A DNA stretch of 64,000 bases from Ruegeria atlantica. Its GTDB lineage: Bacteria; Pseudomonadota; Alphaproteobacteria; Rhodobacterales; Rhodobacteraceae. The position numbers and the translations under genes are program-made. Below, in pieces: positions 47,652 to 57,132 of this stretch. The notes under the pieces were generated by a model that saw only the letters and a list, made by a program, of their open reading frames with translations, ran no database searches and was not told where the DNA came from. The stretch is from positions 81,904-145,903 of the forward strand of contig WQBJ01000009.1 in the NCBI GenBank assembly GCA_013032095.1, in the 5' to 3' direction. Numbering within the stretch: the first letter of the stretch is position 1; each line of letters starts with the position of its first letter.

Positions 47652-49448
47652 ATGGAACGAAAACAAACGACAGACACTTCGATGGAAAGTCAGTTTTCCG
47701 AGCATGAGTCACTGCCATCGCCCGAACAGACGGCTATAGACGAACAGCTTGAGCGTATGTTCGAGAGTTCTCAGTTTGGGGCCAATGATCGCCGACGCGC
47801 GTTCCTCAAGTACATTATCGAAGAAACCCTGGCAGGACGCGCAGACCGTCTGAAGGGGTATTCGATTGGCGTTTCCGTTCTGGGACGTTCGGAAGACTTC
47901 GACGCGACGTCCGATCCGGTTGTGCGCTTGGAAGCACGTCGCCTTAGACGCGAACTGGAACACTATTACCTGACGGATGGGAGCAATGATCCTTTGGTGA
48001 TTACCATTCCCAAGGGGTCATATGTGCCTTCGTTTGAATTCCAGGATATAACTTCAGAAACTTCAAACTCTGCGGAACGAACAAGAAGGTCAGGCAAAGC
48101 TAGCTGGCGCGCGCCAAATTGGCTCTTGCTGCTATTGTTGGTGTTGCTGGTCGCCATTTCAGGCTACTTGCTGGTCGAAAGCCTTGAACCGGACAGCCCG
48201 CCTGGGGATCAAGCCACAACCGATCCGGATCTATGGGGAGATTTGCCGATCGTGGCCGTGATGCCGTTCAACCCGTTGGGCAGCAGCGCGGTTGCATCCG
48301 TAGCAGCCCGAGGGATTGCCGAAGACATCACGACCGATCTGGCGCGTGTACAGGGCCTGCGAGTGATCTCGTACGCATCAACCGCCGAACTGTCTGACGA
48401 AGCGGTTGACCTGATAGATCAGGGCCGACAACTGGGCGCGACGCATATTTTGCGCGGCAGTCTGCAGACGATGACAGATGGCTATCGGCTCAACATCGGT
48501 CTCGTCGACGTGGACAGCCGCAGCGAAATCTGGGCCAAGCGGTTCGACTACAAAACGATGGACCGGTTCGATACACAGACTGAGATTTCGCGAGAGATCA
48601 GCGCTACGTTCTCAATCGAGCTGTTCCCGGAACTGACTTCGCGGATTGAGGACGCGCGCTGGACGCGCCGTGACGCCAGAATCCTGTATCAACAGGCGCT
48701 AGACATCATTCACCCCCCGAGCGACCCCGCGCGCTTTGATGCCGCGCAAGCCTTGCTGCAGCGTGTTGTGCAATTGGAACCGGACGCCCCTCACGGCCAT
48801 GCGGGGCTGGGGTTCGCGATTTCGCACCGAGCCTGGTTTGGCTTGGCTCCGAACACGGATGAAACACGCGACGTGATCAGGCAGCACGCCGAAATTGCGC
48901 TGGAAAAAGACCCTGCCAATGTTCGCGCCCTGTTGACGCTGGGCATTCTTGAAATCTTGATGGGTCATCCGCAACCGGCAATTGACTTCGGCCAACGCGC
49001 CGTTGAACAAGAGCCAAGTTCCAGTCTGGCTCATGGCTACCTTGGAATGTTCCTGTTGTACGCGGGAAAGCCGGAACAGGCCATCACCCCCCTCAAACGG
49101 TCACTGAGTCTGGACCCCCTCAGTATTCGGCGACCCTATAGGAATATACTGGGAGTTTCTCAGTTCCACGCAGGGCACTACAGGGACAGCCTGAACACAT
49201 TGCAGGAAAACTTGGACCTTGGTGGGCCGTTTGGGCCACATATGATGGTCTACCAAGCCGCTGGTAACGCTGCGCTTGAGCAGTTCGACGAGGAAGCAGC
49301 GATCCTCGAAAGCCTCTCCGCCTTGATCGCAGAAGGCGAGACATTTCCGCTCAGATGGTGGCTGGAGCGGGTAATCTACGATCCGAAGATGATGCAGCCA
49401 GTTCTGTCGGAATACGAGAAGGCCAAGTCGCTGGCCGATGAGCGCTAA
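47652..49448 (+). CDS. Membrane-anchored regulator-like protein with TPRs
   Basis: A 598-residue protein. The N-terminal ~125 residues form a DNA-binding-like domain seen in many roseobacterial TPR proteins (RRAFLKYIIEETLAG, then VVRLEARRLRRELEHYY). A single transmembrane helix lies at about 157-175. A domain beginning IVAVMPFNPLG follows, then tetratricopeptide repeats to the end. The layout resembles CadC-type membrane regulators that sense outside signals. It is divergent from the exported-protein group at 41-47 kb and may control it. Confidence 0.82.
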   Translation: MERKQTTDTSMESQFSEHESLPSPEQTAIDEQLERMFESSQFGANDRRRAFLKYIIEETLAGRADRLKGYSIGVSVLGRSEDFDATSDPVVRLEARRLRRELEHYYLTDGSNDPLVITIPKGSYVPSFEFQDITSETSNSAERTRRSGKASWRAPNWLLLLLLVLLVAISGYLLVESLEPDSPPGDQATTDPDLWGDLPIVAVMPFNPLGSSAVASVAARGIAEDITTDLARVQGLRVISYASTAELSDEAVDLIDQGRQLGATHILRGSLQTMTDGYRLNIGLVDVDSRSEIWAKRFDYKTMDRFDTQTEISREISATFSIELFPELTSRIEDARWTRRDARILYQQALDIIHPPSDPARFDAAQALLQRVVQLEPDAPHGHAGLGFAISHRAWFGLAPNTDETRDVIRQHAEIALEKDPANVRALLTLGILEILMGHPQPAIDFGQRAVEQEPSSSLAHGYLGMFLLYAGKPEQAITPLKRSLSLDPLSIRRPYRNILGVSQFHAGHYRDSLNTLQENLDLGGPFGPHMMVYQAAGNAALEQFDEEAAILESLSALIAEGETFPLRWWLERVIYDPKMMQPVLSEYEKAKSLADER

Positions 49449-50215
49449 TCAATTGTGGTTACCAGTTCTGACCCCTTTATCGCGTGCGCAAATATAAGGT
49501 CTGGTCTCAAATCTTGAGCTCTGTTGCCAACGCACTTAAAAGATTGAACGTTTACCCTTCTGTCCAGCAAACCTCTGCAAGGAAAAAGATTTCTAGACGG
49601 CTGGACGTTAGCCGCACACCTGTCCGCGAAGCAATCCGGCAGCTTGAGACCAACTTGTTGACTACACACATTTCAACGCACGGGTCGACAGTCCGCAGCC
49701 TCGATTACACAGAAGTTAGGAGGCTTTGAGCGGTTCACGCAGTACTCAAAGGCAGTACGCGGCCTGCCCCTATTGGCGCGCAAGTCCATCAACTTTTGAC
49801 GCGGCTCGGATTTTGTGAACTGTCCCTTCTAGCACGATCGCCAATAGGAGTCGCGGCTCAGGCATCGCTCATATCGGTCGCATTCAAATGACACATGAAT
49901 TTCTTGTATTCAAACCGACGCCGACATGGGGAACGACAAATGGGAATCTGTTGCCCTCAATTGTGTTCGGAAAAACGCAGGAAGAGGGCTGGCATCGAGA
50001 CACCCGGAAGCTGCAGATGGTTACAAAAACAACCTACAAGCCCGGGATTGCACCTATCTTGCCCGCATCAGTCTCGGATTTGATTAAAACTTGTCGATTA
50101 CAAACACTCAATCCAGGCGGGTCTAGACCCGTATGCTCGCCACGCTTGCCACAAAGTACGAAATAGTCTTTCCTAACTATAATGAATTTGTGTGTTTTGT
50201 GTTTTGAGGTGTTTT
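49449..50215. other. Intergenic region with gntR remnant
   Basis: This 767-base gap between the TPR protein and the UDP-glucuronate decarboxylase contains a decayed GntR-type gene (49484 onward, listed separately). The region from about 49895 to 50180 contains only weak frames with no homology. An AT-rich stretch at 50180-50215 probably holds the promoter of the decarboxylase. Confidence 0.55.
49484..49789 (+). pseudogene. Remnant of a GntR-family regulator (FCD/FadR-type)
   Basis: The first 81 codons encode a recognisable GntR winged HTH, with ISRRLDVSRTPVREAIRQLE. An in-frame TGA at 49727-49729 then interrupts it. The same frame continues past the TGA with AVHAVLKGSTRPA, which still resembles the start of the FCD effector domain (usual pattern A-V-R-A-V-L-E-G-x-A-A-R). 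Homology fades soon after, and no intact effector domain exists. The gene is dead. Confidence 0.8.
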
Positions 50216-51187
50216 ATGACCCGCCCGTATGACAGCAGGAAGCGTATTCTGGTTACCGGCGGCGCCGGATTCTTAGGCTCCCATCTCGTCGATCGCCTAC
50301 TTGAACGCAAGCACGAAGTCCTTTGCGTGGACAACTTGTTTACCGGAACCAAACGGAACATCGACCATCTGCACAACCATCCCCGGTTCGAGTTTCTACG
50401 ACATGACGTGACATTTCCCCTCTATATTGAAGTGGATCAGATCTTCAATCTGGCTTGCCCCGCCAGCCCGGTCCACTACCAGCACGACCCAGTCCAAACC
50501 ACCAAGACCAGCGTACATGGTGCGATCAACATGCTGGGCCTAGCAAAGCGGCTACAATGCCCGATCCTGCAGGCCTCGACTTCCGAGGTTTACGGCAACC
50601 CAAGTGTGCACCCGCAGACCGAAGACTATTGGGGCAACGTCAATCCGATCGGGCCGCGCTCGTGCTACGATGAGGGCAAGCGTTGTGCCGAAACGCTGTT
50701 CTTCGACTATCACCGTCAGCACAATCTCGACATCAAAGTGGTTCGGATCTTCAACACCTACGGGCCGCGCATGCATCACGCCGATGGGCGGGTGGTTTCG
50801 AATTTCATTGTGCAGGCCCTGACCGGACAGGACATTACCATTTTCGGCGATGGCTCCCAGACACGTTCGTTCTGCTATGTTGAGGATTTGGTAGAAGGGT
50901 TCCTACGCATGATGGACAGTGGCCCGGATATGACCGGCCCGGTCAATCTCGGCAACCCCGGTGAGTTCACGATGCTGGAACTCGCCGAAATTGTGCTGCG
51001 CCAGACAAAGTCAAAATCAAAGATCGTCTATCAGCCGCTGCCCCAGGATGATCCGCTTCAGCGCCGCCCAGACATTTCCATTGCGAAAGAAAAACTGAAC
51101 TGGGAGCCCACCGTCGAGCTTGAAGAAGGGCTTAGGAGGACCATCGATTATTTCCTGCATCTCGTGAAAGAGGTTGGCCTAGTCTGA
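50216..51187 (+). CDS. UDP-glucuronate decarboxylase (UDP-xylose synthase)
   Basis: A 323-residue extended SDR that converts UDP-glucuronate to UDP-xylose in the cytoplasm with bound NAD. The cofactor loop is GGAGFLGSH, a STSEVYGNP segment follows, and the catalytic YDEGKR (in [17 protein letters not shown]) is diagnostic for this family rather than dTDP-glucose dehydratase. The ATG at 50216 is preferred over 50192. It is the first gene of the glycan locus that runs to 58.9 kb and would supply the pentose donor. Confidence 0.92.
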   Translation: MTRPYDSRKRILVTGGAGFLGSHLVDRLLERKHEVLCVDNLFTGTKRNIDHLHNHPRFEFLRHDVTFPLYIEVDQIFNLACPASPVHYQHDPVQTTKTSVHGAINMLGLAKRLQCPILQASTSEVYGNPSVHPQTEDYWGNVNPIGPRSCYDEGKRCAETLFFDYHRQHNLDIKVVRIFNTYGPRMHHADGRVVSNFIVQALTGQDITIFGDGSQTRSFCYVEDLVEGFLRMMDSGPDMTGPVNLGNPGEFTMLELAEIVLRQTKSKSKIVYQPLPQDDPLQRRPDISIAKEKLNWEPTVELEEGLRRTIDYFLHLVKEVGLV

Positions 51188-51342
51188 CGATGCTTGAGCC
51201 CCCCTATCTCAGATTCAAGATTAGCGCGTTCCCTTGCCCCATTAAGAGCTGATCTTCCCGACCCCGGCCGTAGCTATTAAACAGCGGTTCGCCGTTTGCA
51301 CCAACGCACTTCTTCGATTGACTCGCACGCCAAACCTCTAAT

Positions 51343-53454
51343 TTGATTGATAAAAACTGGCGCAGCATGAGCCCTTTCTCAAGCGCCTTGATCGAAACGC
51401 AATTGCCAGCCATGCTGAGTTTGCCATCCGATTGTGATCGGACACCTGTATTTTTGGGTATGAGTTTATTTGTTTTGCCTGGGACTTTTCTTATGGACGA
51501 GGGATTTGAACCTTTTAGAACACCACACCCCGAGCGCCTCGGACCTGCGGTCGTCATTTCGGTTTTAGCCGCGGTCGCGACTGTATGTCTCTTCATTCTT
51601 TATGCAGTAAATGGAGAGGCAATTGCTGACACCATGTATGAGGCGCAGATCTGGCCCTCTGTTAAAAACGGATTCTCCAGAAACGGTGCAGTTCCGTCTA
51701 TAGAATTTTATAGGACAGCAATCGAACGCACACTGTTCTACCTCTTGCTCATATCCGGGCTAGGAGTGCTGGTGAGCCTTTCCTTTTCTACGCGCCTTGC
51801 TGGCAACCGACAAATCGGCGGACTGGCAAGTAGGTTGGAATCGTCGACATTTCGAGACACCTGCATTCTAGTCTACCTTTTGATTATCGCGACTGTGTTG
51901 CGGCTGCCGGGGTTGAACCTGGGAATCTGGAGGGATGAGGCCTCCACCTACTTCGAAGCAGCTTCGGGCAGTGCCTCGGCCGTAATTGACATGGTGAAGT
52001 ACGGGGAACTGAACCCACCGGGGTTTTACCTGCTCACTCACTACGCAATTGAATGGCTTGGCACCGGTGAGAACGCGCTAAAGATATCACCCTTTGTCTT
52101 CGGCCTGGTGGCGATCCCTGCCGCCTATTACCTTGCCAGAGTCGCCGGTTCGCGCCAGGCCGCCCTGCTTGCTGCATCGCTAGTTACGATTTCCCCGGTC
52201 GGCATCTACTACGCGCAAGAAGCTCGACCCAACACGCTTGCGGCGCTGCTATGTTGTCTCGTGACCCTCTTCTTACTCACAAGCCTCAACAGCAGACATC
52301 GCACTTGGTCGCTCATAGCGTTTGTCCTGTGCGCCAGCTTGCTCATTTATGTTCAATACACTGGCCTGATGCTTCTTGTGTCGCTTGCGTTGGCCACAGT
52401 AGTTCTGGTGGTTCGTCGTCCTGGACAGGTGCCTGCCCTTCCATATCTTATCGCCGGCTTCTCTATTTTCGTGATTTATCTACCGTGGATCCCGATCTTT
52501 TTTGACCACCTCGGAACCGGCACACCGTGGACACCGGAGAGCGAGTGGTTGGACAAGCCGCGCGCCATCTACAAAAACACAGCATACTTGCTACCGTGGA
52601 GCAGCCAAAAATCGATCATCGCGAAGATCACGCTGGGAATGGCGGCGCTGGCAGCGTTTTGTGCTTTGGCTTGGTACGTCGTCGGTATTTTTCGGCGCCA
52701 GCGGCCCCCCGCTGCATCCCAGCGAGAAGAGACGGCCATGTTCGTGTTGGCCACAGCCCTGCTTGGGCCAATTCTAATGCTGGCGGCGTTGTCTCTGACT
52801 GGCCGCTACATGTTTTCTTTCATACCAATCGCCAGCGCGTTTTTTGGTATTTTGCTGGTTCGTGCAGGCCACCTGTTGAGCCAACGCGATTGGCGATGGG
52901 TACAACCTCTGCCCGTCGCCATTGTTGCACTTTTTGGTTGGACGCTCTTGAACGTGTGGGATATCGCGACGGCGGATCGGCTTCCAAAATCGGGAATTCG
53001 GACCGTTGCTAGCGATATTGACCCCAGCTCCAGTGAAACGGTTTATCTTCTCAGTCCCGATTTCACGGCTCCAACATTTGGTTACTACACACGGAATAAG
53101 AATGTACCGTTTGCGGGCTTCGCCCGGCTTGAAGATCCCCATATCTTCAGACCTCAAGATTATGCCGAAACATGGAGCCGTGACGCAGCAGTACCAGAGA
53201 CCATTGATTATCTACGGCGCATGGCCGGCGAAGGATACGTCCGACTCGCCTTGATCGAGGGTGGGGGCTGCCACGTATTGGAAGACACAGGCCGGATGCA
53301 ATATTCGCGAGTACGCGATCTTCGGGCGGAAATTGACCGGTTGTTATCACCAGTGAGCTTCACCAATTATTCTGCCCGCATCGAATGTGTGACCGTTACC
53401 GAGTATGATCTGACCGGTTTGGCCAATGATGGGTCAACCACAGGAGCTGACTGA
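51343..53454 (+). CDS. Integral membrane glycosyltransferase (GT39/PMT-like)
   Basis: A ~650-700-residue multi-helix protein with about 11 predicted membrane segments. It contains the GT39-like loop signature (GIWRDEASTYF, NPPGFYLLTHY, and YYAQEARPN) with the acidic residues expected at the active site. Enzymes of this class move a sugar from a polyprenyl-phosphate carrier to a protein or lipid outside the membrane. The start is uncertain: an ATG at 51493 is the most conserved-looking, with 51343 and 51460 as alternatives. A periplasmic C-terminal domain follows. Confidence 0.82.
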   Translation: MIDKNWRSMSPFSSALIETQLPAMLSLPSDCDRTPVFLGMSLFVLPGTFLMDEGFEPFRTPHPERLGPAVVISVLAAVATVCLFILYAVNGEAIADTMYEAQIWPSVKNGFSRNGAVPSIEFYRTAIERTLFYLLLISGLGVLVSLSFSTRLAGNRQIGGLASRLESSTFRDTCILVYLLIIATVLRLPGLNLGIWRDEASTYFEAASGSASAVIDMVKYGELNPPGFYLLTHYAIEWLGTGENALKISPFVFGLVAIPAAYYLARVAGSRQAALLAASLVTISPVGIYYAQEARPNTLAALLCCLVTLFLLTSLNSRHRTWSLIAFVLCASLLIYVQYTGLMLLVSLALATVVLVVRRPGQVPALPYLIAGFSIFVIYLPWIPIFFDHLGTGTPWTPESEWLDKPRAIYKNTAYLLPWSSQKSIIAKITLGMAALAAFCALAWYVVGIFRRQRPPAASQREETAMFVLATALLGPILMLAALSLTGRYMFSFIPIASAFFGILLVRAGHLLSQRDWRWVQPLPVAIVALFGWTLLNVWDIATADRLPKSGIRTVASDIDPSSSETVYLLSPDFTAPTFGYYTRNKNVPFAGFARLEDPHIFRPQDYAETWSRDAAVPETIDYLRRMAGEGYVRLALIEGGGCHVLEDTGRMQYSRVRDLRAEIDRLLSPVSFTNYSARIECVTVTEYDLTGLANDGSTTGAD

Positions 53455-53884
53455 GGCACGGCGTTCAGCGAAATCAAAGAGCCGATGCATCTGAAATGTA
53501 GCCACTTTTCGCAAAACACTTATGGGCGTCCCCAATCTTGTTTTCGGTTTTTTGCCCCGGAAACAAGAATGCTCTTGGGCCGTATCTCCAAGACATTTTG
53601 GGTTCCGCGCGTTTGACCCAAAAAACGCGCGGCGTGCCCAGACATTGACCTCACGTATCACCGGGACCTAGCGTGCTCAAGCTTTGGACGTCGAATCCTT
53701 TGACCAAAACCTCTAAAGCGGATAGCTTTAAATTGTTTTTTATTGTGTGCGGCTTTCGTTTTTTGGTTAGCCGGAGGTGTGTGTTTGTGAAAAAGTTTGT
53801 TGTGAATTCTTCTCCTGGTAACCAGGTCGACGGTTCAGACCCCATCAGAATTAAGTTGGCAATTTGTTATCCGAGGAAGGTCTC
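53455..53884. other. Intergenic region, AT-rich with inverted repeats
   Basis: This 430-base gap precedes the GT2-GtrA gene. It contains a GC-rich hairpin (53605-53613 with 53624-53632), which could end the GT39 transcript. It also has a 13-base inverted repeat CCTGGTAACCAGG at 53814-53826. An AT-rich stretch (53720-53810) is a likely promoter region. No gene is supported. Confidence 0.55.
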
Positions 53885-55063
53885 ATGACCCATGAAGCGC
53901 ATGAATTCCGCGCGACGGATTCAATTGCGCTTTCTGTCGTGGTGCCAACTTTCAACGAAGTGCGTAATGTCGCTGAACTTGTGAACAAGCTTGATTCCGC
54001 GCTCAACGGAATCTCTTGGGAAGTTATCTTCGTCGATGATGCGTCGCCTGACGGCACAGCCGACGCCGTCCGGAAACTGGCGCGGACAGATCGGCGCGTA
54101 CGGCTCATCTCGCGCCACAATCGGCGAGGGCTCTCCTCAGCAGTTGTCGAAGGTGGTCTAGCCGCTGCATCGGACGTGGTCGCCGTTATGGACGGCGATT
54201 TGCAGCACGACGAAACCATCCTGCCAAAGCTTTATGAAAAAGTCGCGAGTGGTGAGGCCTCCATCGCATCGGCCAGTCGCTTCCTAGCCGAGGAAAAACC
54301 ATCAGGATTGTCGTCCGAGACGCGGGTGAAGATAAGCAATACAGGCATTCGACTTGCCAATCGACTTTTCAAACTCAACATGACGGATCCGCTGACCGGT
54401 TTTTTCGTGTTTCGTCGAGAAGTGTTGCTGAGAGCTTTGCCCGACCTCTCTGAGATCGGCTTTAAAATCCTGCTGGACCTGATTGCGGCTTCGCGACCAC
54501 GCCCAAAAGTCGTCGAATTGCCATTCATGTTTCGTGAACGCCTGCACGGCGAGTCAAAACTCGACACTGGCGTGCTGTACGAGTTTTTCCTTTTCTTCAT
54601 CGAAAAAAAAATCAGCCGCTTTCTTCCGCTTCCCGCGCGCTTCATCTCATTTGCAATGATCAATTGCGTTGGCATCATTTGCCACATGATCGTTTTTATT
54701 GCGGTCGAGAGACTCTTTGGCGCGACATTTGCTGCCTCTCAGCTCATGGCGACATTCGTTGCACTCACGTTCAACTATTCTGCTAACAATGCCATCACCT
54801 ACAATGATCGCCGCCTAAGGGGCGTCGACTTCTATTTCGGCTTCGTGATTTTTGCGGTGCTGTGTTCGGTCGGTATCTTCGCCAATATCGGAGTCGCGAC
54901 CATGCTGCACGATCAATACAACAACATGATTGATCTTGCCCCGGCAATGGCTGGCGCGCTGATTACGGTCGTTTGGAACTACGTCGCTACCCAAGCCTTC
55001 GTTTGGGGCCGAGTACGGTATCCGTTTCTTGCATCGCGAAAGAGCGAGAGGGCAAATTCATGA
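53885..55063 (+). CDS. GT2 glycosyltransferase (DPM1-like) fused to GtrA domain
   Basis: A 392-residue protein. The N-terminal ~230 residues form a GT2 dolichol-phosphate-mannose synthase-like domain (SVVVPTFNEV, FVDDASPDGT, VMDGDLQHD). The C-terminal part is a four-helix GtrA-type membrane domain. Such fusions load a sugar on a polyprenyl phosphate and help it cross the membrane. The start at 53885 has GAGGAAGG upstream. Its stop overlaps the next gene by ATGA (55060-55063). Confidence 0.92.
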   Translation: MTHEAHEFRATDSIALSVVVPTFNEVRNVAELVNKLDSALNGISWEVIFVDDASPDGTADAVRKLARTDRRVRLISRHNRRGLSSAVVEGGLAAASDVVAVMDGDLQHDETILPKLYEKVASGEASIASASRFLAEEKPSGLSSETRVKISNTGIRLANRLFKLNMTDPLTGFFVFRREVLLRALPDLSEIGFKILLDLIAASRPRPKVVELPFMFRERLHGESKLDTGVLYEFFLFFIEKKISRFLPLPARFISFAMINCVGIICHMIVFIAVERLFGATFAASQLMATFVALTFNYSANNAITYNDRRLRGVDFYFGFVIFAVLCSVGIFANIGVATMLHDQYNNMIDLAPAMAGALITVVWNYVATQAFVWGRVRYPFLASRKSERANS

Positions 55064-55647
55064 CAGAAGCCACCTTGAACGACCTGCACGCAGAACCGTC
55101 GAAAAGCGACGCCCAGCAATCTCAGGCAGAGCACAAGAAACCTGGGCGTACTGCTGGGGAAAACGTTTCTAACGTCCACGATCCGGATGCATCGAGTTAT
55201 ACCGAAGCCCAAAGCTCGAAAGACCGCGTCATGGTCTTGATGAAGCGTCATGAGACGTTGGTCAAATACTTCATAATTGGATGCACGGCGAGTGCCATAG
55301 ATGTGTTGCTCTTTCTGATCCTCTACAATGCAGTCGGCACTACTGCCCTAGTCGCGCACTCAATTTCAGTTCCGACTTCGGTATTGTTCAGCTTTTTTGT
55401 GAACACCAGGCACAACTTCAAGACCCACGATTACCTGGGCCTGCGCCTGGCGTCTTTCGTCGTCGTTTGCGGGATTGGCTATATCACCGGCTACGGTGTC
55501 ATCTACGCAGCGCAAGTCTTTGGCCTTGATGCAAATGCAGGAAAAATTCTGTCTTTGCCCGTCGTATTCGTCGTCCAATATTTGCTGAATTCGCGCATCA
55601 CCTTCCGCAAGGTCGGGAAGGTCGCACAACCCGTTAATAACAAGTAA
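55060..55647 (+). CDS. GtrA-family membrane protein
   Basis: A 195-residue protein. A polar N-terminal ~60 residues precede a GtrA-type four-helix domain that begins around LVKYFIIGCTASAIDVLLF. GtrA proteins are thought to flip lipid-linked sugars. It overlaps the GT2-GtrA stop by four bases, so two GtrA domains are made from adjacent coupled genes. Whether they form a heteromer is unknown. Confidence 0.88.
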   Translation: MTEATLNDLHAEPSKSDAQQSQAEHKKPGRTAGENVSNVHDPDASSYTEAQSSKDRVMVLMKRHETLVKYFIIGCTASAIDVLLFLILYNAVGTTALVAHSISVPTSVLFSFFVNTRHNFKTHDYLGLRLASFVVVCGIGYITGYGVIYAAQVFGLDANAGKILSLPVVFVVQYLLNSRITFRKVGKVAQPVNNK

Positions 55648-55664
55648 CGCAGTGGTTCGTTAAA

Positions 55665-57098
55665 ATGAAAAAACCAAGAGTATGCATCATCGGAGGTGGT
55701 TTCACCGGATTAACCGCCGCTTATCGTCTCAGCAGGAAGGGCGTGGACGTGACGATCTGCGAAGCATCTGATCGCCTTGGCGGTCTTGCCGCTGGGTTTG
55801 AACTTGCGGATCACGGCGTCGAACAGGCCTATCATTTTCTCTACAAAACCGACGAATATATCCTGTCTCTGGTCGACGAATTGGGCCTGAACGATCGGTT
55901 GACCTATCATAAATCTTCTGTCTCCACCTATTATGATGGCACGCTCTATCCCATGGAGACTCCGCTTGACCTAATCCGCTTCAAGCCGCTCAGTTTCATC
56001 AACCGGATCCGAGCCGGCGTAAGTGTGCTTTGGCTACAGCGCGAGAAAGACTGGCGGAAACTCAGCGGAACAACAGCGCTGGAATGGCTTAGAAAATACG
56101 CCGGGCGCCAGGTAACGGACGTGATCTGGGAACCGCTATTGCGCGGCAAATTCGACCGCTACTATGACAAGGTGACGATGTCTTGGCTTTGGGGACGTCT
56201 GCTCCAGCGTGTTGAAAGCCGTGACAAGCAGGCTGGTGGAGAGGTGCTGGGGTATTTCGACGGTGGTTTCAGGATTATTGTCGATGCCCTTGAAAAACCA
56301 CTGCGCGAAGACAACACGGACATTCGCCTAAAAACGATGGTTTCGGGTATCGCGTACGACCCTGAGTCAGACGAGGTCATAGTTACCACCGATGCGGGGG
56401 AAGAACGTTTTGACCGTGTCTTGGCCACAGTGCCGAGCCATATACTGGCGAAAATGATTGCCCCTTATGAGGAGCGCGACCCGGAGTATTTCAACCGTCT
56501 CAGAAGCATCGACTATCTGGACGCGGCCGTTCAGGTTTTTGCCACCCCCCAGAAGTTCACCAAATACTATTGGCACAACATCAACTCTGAGAACGCGCCT
56601 TTTGTGGTATTTCTGAGCCTTACCAATCTGGTCGGCAGCGACCGGTTCGACGGTTTGAACATCTACTATATCGGCGACTACGTTCCGCCCGAGCACGAGT
56701 ACATGTCGATGAAGCCGGAAGATCTAAAAGAGCGCTGGTATAGCGAGATCAAAAAAATCTTCCCCGAATTCGATCGCGAGGCCGTTGTGGATGATGGGCT
56801 CTTTCGTCTACGAAACGCGCAGCACATCGTCGACATCGGCTTCGAAGAAAACAAACTTGTACCACATCAGACACCCTGCCCCGGAGTTCTGATGTGCAAT
56901 TTCTCGCAGATTTATCCAATGGACCGAGGGACGAACTACGCCGTGCGTGACGGTAACCGTATGGCAGAACAATTGCTGGACAGCTTAGCAAGGCGAAATC
57001 AAGGCGAGCGAGAAGAGGTACCGAATAAAACGCGGCCACCTCTGACCGTGTTAGAGCCGGTCGATAAGACCAATCGCCAGGCTAGTTCGGCGAAGTGA
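55665..57098 (+). CDS. FAD/NAD-dependent oxidoreductase (amine-oxidase/UGM-like fold)
   Basis: A 477-residue FAD protein. The dinucleotide-binding motif is IIGGGFTGLTAAYRLSRKG at residues 8-26. The fold resembles protoporphyrinogen oxidase, phytoene desaturase and UDP-galactopyranose mutase relatives. Members with this length often sit in polysaccharide or lipid-sugar loci. Here it begins 17 bases after the GtrA gene, so it probably oxidises or isomerises a sugar or lipid in the same pathway. The exact reaction is open. Confidence 0.85.
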   Translation: MKKPRVCIIGGGFTGLTAAYRLSRKGVDVTICEASDRLGGLAAGFELADHGVEQAYHFLYKTDEYILSLVDELGLNDRLTYHKSSVSTYYDGTLYPMETPLDLIRFKPLSFINRIRAGVSVLWLQREKDWRKLSGTTALEWLRKYAGRQVTDVIWEPLLRGKFDRYYDKVTMSWLWGRLLQRVESRDKQAGGEVLGYFDGGFRIIVDALEKPLREDNTDIRLKTMVSGIAYDPESDEVIVTTDAGEERFDRVLATVPSHILAKMIAPYEERDPEYFNRLRSIDYLDAAVQVFATPQKFTKYYWHNINSENAPFVVFLSLTNLVGSDRFDGLNIYYIGDYVPPEHEYMSMKPEDLKERWYSEIKKIFPEFDREAVVDDGLFRLRNAQHIVDIGFEENKLVPHQTPCPGVLMCNFSQIYPMDRGTNYAVRDGNRMAEQLLDSLARRNQGEREEVPNKTRPPLTVLEPVDKTNRQASSAK

Positions 57099-57132
57099 GG
57101 AAAGACCGAAACACAGGGATCGGTAAGAACTC

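Noticed and set aside
49888..50166. 92-codon plus-strand frame after the gntR remnant
   Set aside because: No homology or start signal. It lies in decayed sequence between genes.
53434..53661. 75-codon minus-strand frame after the GT39-like gene
   Set aside because: It overlaps a hairpin-rich intergenic region and has no supporting features.
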